DNA from: Taiwanofungus camphoratus
Taxonomy: Eukaryota > Basidiomycota > Agaricomycetes > Polyporales > Taiwanofungaceae
Direction: 5' to 3'
Assembly (NCBI GenBank): GCA_003999685.1
Contig: CP021228.1
Span: forward strand, 1,054,001-1,118,000
Length of the DNA stretch: 64,000 bases
This document shows positions 59,996 to 64,000 of this stretch, one piece after another (the stretch's first letter is position 1; every line of letters starts with the position of its first letter). The position numbers were made by a program, and so were the translations under genes. The notes beneath the pieces were generated by a model. The model had not been told where the DNA came from and searched no databases. It was given only the letters and a program-made list of their open reading frames with translations.

Positions 59996-60124
59996 ATGCG
60001 TTTCATCATCAATGCAATCGTGCTCGCGCTCATCGCTCTTGCTGGCTGCGCGTCTGCGCAGTACCCACCCAGCTGCCAGCCTAATGATCCTTCCTGCGGC
60101 CACGAAGACAAGCGCGAAGCTTGA
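59996..60124 (+). CDS. Small secreted peptide candidate ending in KREA
   Basis: 42 residues: signal peptide MRFIINAIVLALIALAGCAS A, then a short mature part QYPPSCQPNDPSCGHEDKRE A with two cysteines. The in-frame ATG at 59939 lies only 6 bp after the TATA box, so transcripts should start beyond it; the ATG at 59996 (gcaccatgc) fits better and begins the signal peptide exactly. The end KREA resembles a Kex2 (KR) plus dipeptidyl-peptidase (EA) site, but nothing follows it before the stop. It could be a secreted micropeptide, or the first exon of a longer precursor if splicing occurs. No homologue recognised. Confidence 0.55.
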   Translation: MRFIINAIVLALIALAGCASAQYPPSCQPNDPSCGHEDKREA

Positions 60125-60639
60125 GTCTAAATGGGCACCCTGCCAAGGGGTGTATATATTAAACTTGAGATTATGATCGTTTTCGGTATGCGGCCGTCAG
60201 AGTTCTGTGACAGATAACTTCCGTACTAATGGGTCTAGCGATGTGGAAATCAGTCACTTCGTCCATGCGGTGCAGCGAATATTCCATAGGGGCAGTTTGC
60301 ATGTTGTTTGAGCTTTCTTTACTCTCCAGTTCTATGTTGACAGGGCAAAGGAGATGGGCTACGATGGCACAGTCATGTCTCCAGAAGTTCAACCGCATAT
60401 TGCACATGTCGTTGGGCTTACCGCTTGAGAAAAGAAGTTCGGAACGTCCTACTAGTTATTGTATCCCTTTCTTCGTGATTCCTCTCAGCGATTTGTTATG
60501 TGCTTTCGCGCCGTTGTTATGTAAGTCAATGAAGCTGCCGAATACTTACCATAAGTGAATCGAGGACAGGGCTCGTGCGATGGTGAGTCGTGATCGTATC
60601 CAGTTGTCTTCACCCTGATCGGTCCTCTGGAACCCTTAT

Positions 60640-60924
60640 TTAATTTATTACCAGAGCTGGTTGATCGACATCGTCATCGACTGTAATACGACTACTTGTG
60701 CTGGTGCTTAGCCTGAAGATCACCTTCACATGAGACAACCGTCTACTGATGTACAAGTCTAGCACAGCTTGGTTGTGTTCAGGCCCTTCATGACTAAACA
60801 TCAAATCTGTGGCAGAGCCATATGACCTATGAATCCTAATAGCCTCATCGATATTATTCAGAGGACGACTCAAGTCACCTGTGTGAGGCGATACCAGTCT
60901 GAACAGTATCGGCAAGTCGTCCAA
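60640..60924 (-). pseudogene. Possible TPR-protein remnant
   Basis: 94-codon frame containing LVSPHTGDLSRPLNNIDEAI, similar in pattern to the repeat 'R.GDLSDIDEAI' of mushroom TPR/CHAT proteins. Only one repeat-like unit is seen and no other part of such a gene is nearby. Could be chance. Confidence 0.25.
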
Positions 60925-61349
60925 TAGCCGGTATAGCAGTCTAGTTTTTCCGAACTAGTTAGTAACCCTAGATTGTGTTCTGTGCATGGCGGCTCCGGGA
61001 GGGGAAATCTGTCCAAGTATGAATTTGCCACTGAAACGTAGGCTCCCGGTCCTCTACCCTCGTATTCTCACCTCTGGCACAGCCTGACTCAGGTTTTCGA
61101 GATCACACAGCCTGAAAGGTTCGATAGAAGGGATATGCAAGTGAGGATCCTCCCACATCCGACTCAGATTTCAAACTTAGCATGAGCGGCAGGCTTAACT
61201 GCACTGGGTATGCTTCCGTAGTACACCGTCGCATCAAGAATGGCGCTTGAGCGTGTGACCTTATGGTGGTGTAAATTTACTGTCTTGTGATCGACCTGTG
61301 ACCTTTCCAAGATGCCGTGAGTGTGCGATTCTAGCGTGTAAACATGTGG

Positions 61350-61358
61350 TTTATAAAA
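61350..61358 (+). promoter_or_regulatory. TATA box of alcohol dehydrogenase gene
   Basis: tttataaaa, about 100 bp upstream of the ATG at 61457, typical for strongly expressed fungal genes. Confidence 0.5.
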
Positions 61359-61456
61359 GAACCCCGCATCACTAGCTTATGGGACCTGCATCGCTATTGA
61401 CGACTCTGCCCTGCACTCCTTTCTCCAAAACAGCCTTGGAAGCGGTTTAGGACGAC

Positions 61457-63434
61457 ATGGCCTCCATCGAGCCAATTCCCATGACAGGGCGAGCAGCGGT
61501 CACCCGAGAATTCAGCATAAAGACGGACATCACGTCCGACTATCCCGTCAAGCAGCCCTCTGAGCTCGCACCTGGAGAATGCATCGTCAAACTCATATGC
61601 ACTGGGTGAGCGATCGCTCTGAAAACATCCCTATAGTCACCATTCAAGTGCCCCTGTATTTCGGAATTCCTAATTCTTTCAAACAAGAGTTTGCCATACC
61701 GATCTACATTATATGGCTGGCGAATGGCGTATCAAACCTCGCCTCCCTAGTGTTGGAGGCCATGAGGGCGTTGGGCATGTCGTCGCCATTGGTGCACACA
61801 CGTCCAACGTGGAAGTGAAGCTCGGGGATAGAGTTGGAATCAAGTACGCTATTGACTCATGCCGACAATGTGAGATGTGTAGAAGGGGTTTTGATCAACG
61901 TAAGTCACAGCAGAACGTCAGCAGTGCATCCCGGTTGCATACGCTATGTCGAATTGTATGCAGTTTCAATGTTCTACTCATTGTTTCGCAATTTTGCCTA
62001 TATTCCATAAGATGACAGTTGATTTCGCTCACAATTGTCACACAGACTGCGCCTCGAGGAAAATTTCCGGATTCCATGTAGACGGCACTTTTGCCCAATA
62101 CATTGTACGTCAATAGCGCTTAGATTTTGTTGCTAACTTTTCATTTCTAAATATCCGTTACACATTCCTGCACTCCTGTCCTATACAGGTGGCATTTGTT
62201 GATCACCTTATCCCCATCCCCGAGAGTCTCCCAAGCACGGAAGCTGCGCCTATCCTTTGCGCCGTAGGAATTCTATGGCCTTTCCTCCTTGCCTTGTTGC
62301 TCACCGTAGCGGATGACCTTCAAGGGTGTCACAGTGTACAATGCATTGAAGCAAGTTAACACCCCTGTTGGAAGTTGGATTGTCATACCTGGGGGTGGAG
62401 GCGGCCTTGGTCACCTAGGTATAATCTTTGTATTATGTTTGTAAGAGCTATTCACTAGTCGGTGCTGACGTAACACCCATAGGAATACAATATGCAGTTG
62501 AGATGGGACTCCGTGTCCTTGCCATTGGTAAGTTCACGCTATGTGTTTCTGCCTCCTCTGCCATTCCACCTGCATTTTCTGCTCATACTCATACGCTGCT
62601 CACGGAGATGGTCTCGTTACGTCACACTCACAGATACCGGATCAGAGAAACGTGACATGTGTCTTTCTCTTGGTGCAGAGAAATTCATCGACTTCTCTCA
62701 ATCTGCAGACATAGTGGCAGATGTGATCGCCACCTGTGACGGACTCGGGGCACATGCTGCTCTCATCACTACAGCTTCTGTATGTCCATTTCCTAGATGC
62801 AATTTTTGACACCACAGGTACTTGTGCCATTGTGGTGATTATGATTGACAACCATGATCTTAGAATACAGCATATGTGCAAGCTGGGCTCTATGTCCGGC
62901 CTCAGGGTACCGTCCTTTGTGTTGGAGTAGCCCAAACTGTGTCAGGACTTCCTATGGCACTGATCATTGACTATGTACGCCAGCTCTACGAGCTTAGATG
63001 CTCACTCTAGCTCATGTCCATCTTGCTAATCTAGGGAATCAAATACATCGGGACTCAAACGGGGTGCGTAGCCTACCTCTTGCGCTGACTCAAGCACCTC
63101 ACATCTTAAGTTTCGTTCCTTGGTTGTCTGTCTCGTTACTGCATGACATCTCCATTACGTCCATCATCGAATCTTTGACCTCTCATCTATCGTATAGGAG
63201 CCGCCAGGCAGTGCATGAAGCACTTGCGCTCGCAGCTCGCGGAAGGGTGCGATGTCACCATGTGGTGCGCCCACTTGAGGAAATTAACAGGTACGTCATC
63301 ATTTCAAGGATGCCACCGTGGCTTACAGTATGACCACGCGTATTGACTGACTTTTGGAACATCAATGTATGGTAAGTGTACTAGAGGAAATGTACAATGG
63401 GACACTGGCGGGTCGAGCCGTACTCACGTTCTGA
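61457..63434 (+). CDS. Zinc-dependent alcohol dehydrogenase (ADH1-type)
   Basis: Medium-chain NAD-dependent alcohol dehydrogenase interconverting ethanol and acetaldehyde or similar alcohols, cytosolic. Exons: 61457-61605, 61688-61899, 62046-62104, 62189-62263, 62310-62418, 62483-62527, 62634-62779, 62864-62974, 63035-63063 and 63198-63290, plus a terminal exon ending at 63434. Catalytic zinc motifs GVCHTDLH and GGHEGVGHVVAIG are present; the structural zinc cysteines CRQCEMC…HC have the right spacing across intron 2. The Rossmann turn is PGGGGGLGHLG. The C-terminus EEMYNGTLAGRAVLTF fits the family, but the splice from 63290 into it is not clean: no acceptor gives the right phase, so a small exon is missed or the gene has a late lesion. 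Confidence 0.88.
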
Positions 63435-64000
63435 GGGATGCTATTGGAGAAAGGAGAGGATCGTTATGTCATTTGAGGTTCAGTGACTAGGATACAACCA
63501 CAGGGTTCAAAGGCTGAAGGACCTCAAACGTGTCTATTTACTCGTCTGCTATGCTTACAATCTACGGACAAACTTGCCGCTGTGATAATTTTGCATCTGA
63601 AGAATTACATTTGTTCTCGGCATGGTCAGCGTCTTGCTCTGTACGCAGAGTTCGCATACGAACAACAGGGTTGCGTTCGTCACTTACGAGTGGCACAGGA
63701 ACAGCTAGCCTTACATTCACATCAAGCCTCCCGAAACTAAGTACGCGTCCCGAATTGTAGCCATCGACAGTATGCCGTATGTGTCATTCCTAACATTCGC
63801 CTTGCCCTCTTCTCGATTTGAGACATTGGATGCCGACTGACTGCACCCTCAAGTCACGATGTAGCATGACATGACAGAAGGGAAAACATCTTTGCTGCAT
63901 GGCAATGGACTCAGGCCTTGGCGGTATCATGTAGTTCAGGATGGCCCTTCTCGTTAGCTATCCCGACGATTTGACTCAACACAAAGAAAACTAGACGACG
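63435..64000. other. 3' flank of alcohol dehydrogenase, no gene seen
   Basis: About 565 bp with short overlapping open frames and no recognisable protein motif. Confidence 0.4.

Larger units (their letters stand above)
60125..61456. other. Intergenic and alcohol dehydrogenase promoter
   Basis: No complete gene. It contains a possible TPR-like remnant (60640-60924, minus) and the alcohol dehydrogenase promoter with a TATA box at 61350. Confidence 0.45.

Noticed and set aside
60229-60558. 110-codon ORF after the secreted peptide
   Set aside because: No recognisable domain, composition uninformative.

Overview
The window looks like nuclear DNA of an Agaricomycete (Basidiomycota), most likely a wood- or litter-decay order such as Polyporales. 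The evidence is the dense 50-90 bp GT-AG introns, a fungal-specific FunK1 kinase, a ten-exon actin gene with a 6-nt micro-exon, Tnp2-type transposons typical of mushrooms, and chromodomain Ty3/Gypsy elements. Gene models were assembled by hand from splice signals and reading phase. Placement below phylum is inference.

The left arm (1-18.4 kb) is gene-rich. It holds prenylcysteine oxidase (minus, runs off the left edge); a head-to-head pair encoding a Cue1-type CUE protein and a FAF2/Ubx2-type UBA-UAS-UBX protein, both expected to serve ER-associated degradation (ERAD); an F-box protein; a diverged actin; an intact FunK1 kinase; and a small NOPCHAP1/DUF4598-like protein with a 250-bp MITE-like element just upstream.

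The middle (about 19-55 kb) is a transposon nest. A Tnp2-type DNA transposon carries an LTR insertion (family Y), which itself carries a 572-bp LTR (family Z). A chromodomain Gypsy element (A, 26243-36606, with target duplication) carries two ~1.6-kb LTR-like insertions (V and X). A second copy (B, 41667-50320) sits between pieces of another integrase-bearing element (W) and holds another X copy. A 2-kb near-perfect palindrome made of two Y LTRs lies at 53.3-55.3 kb. One multi-exon gene with a cysteine-rich motif (51.7-53.1 kb) survives inside the nest. Older elements are depleted in CpG compared with younger copies, so methylation or RIP-like C-to-T decay is likely.

The right arm (55.5-64 kb) returns to genes: an intact ferric/cupric reductase (minus), a 42-residue secreted peptide candidate ending in KREA, a possible TPR-like remnant, and a multi-exon zinc alcohol dehydrogenase (plus). 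No rRNA, tRNA, CRISPR or bacterial-type operon signal was seen.
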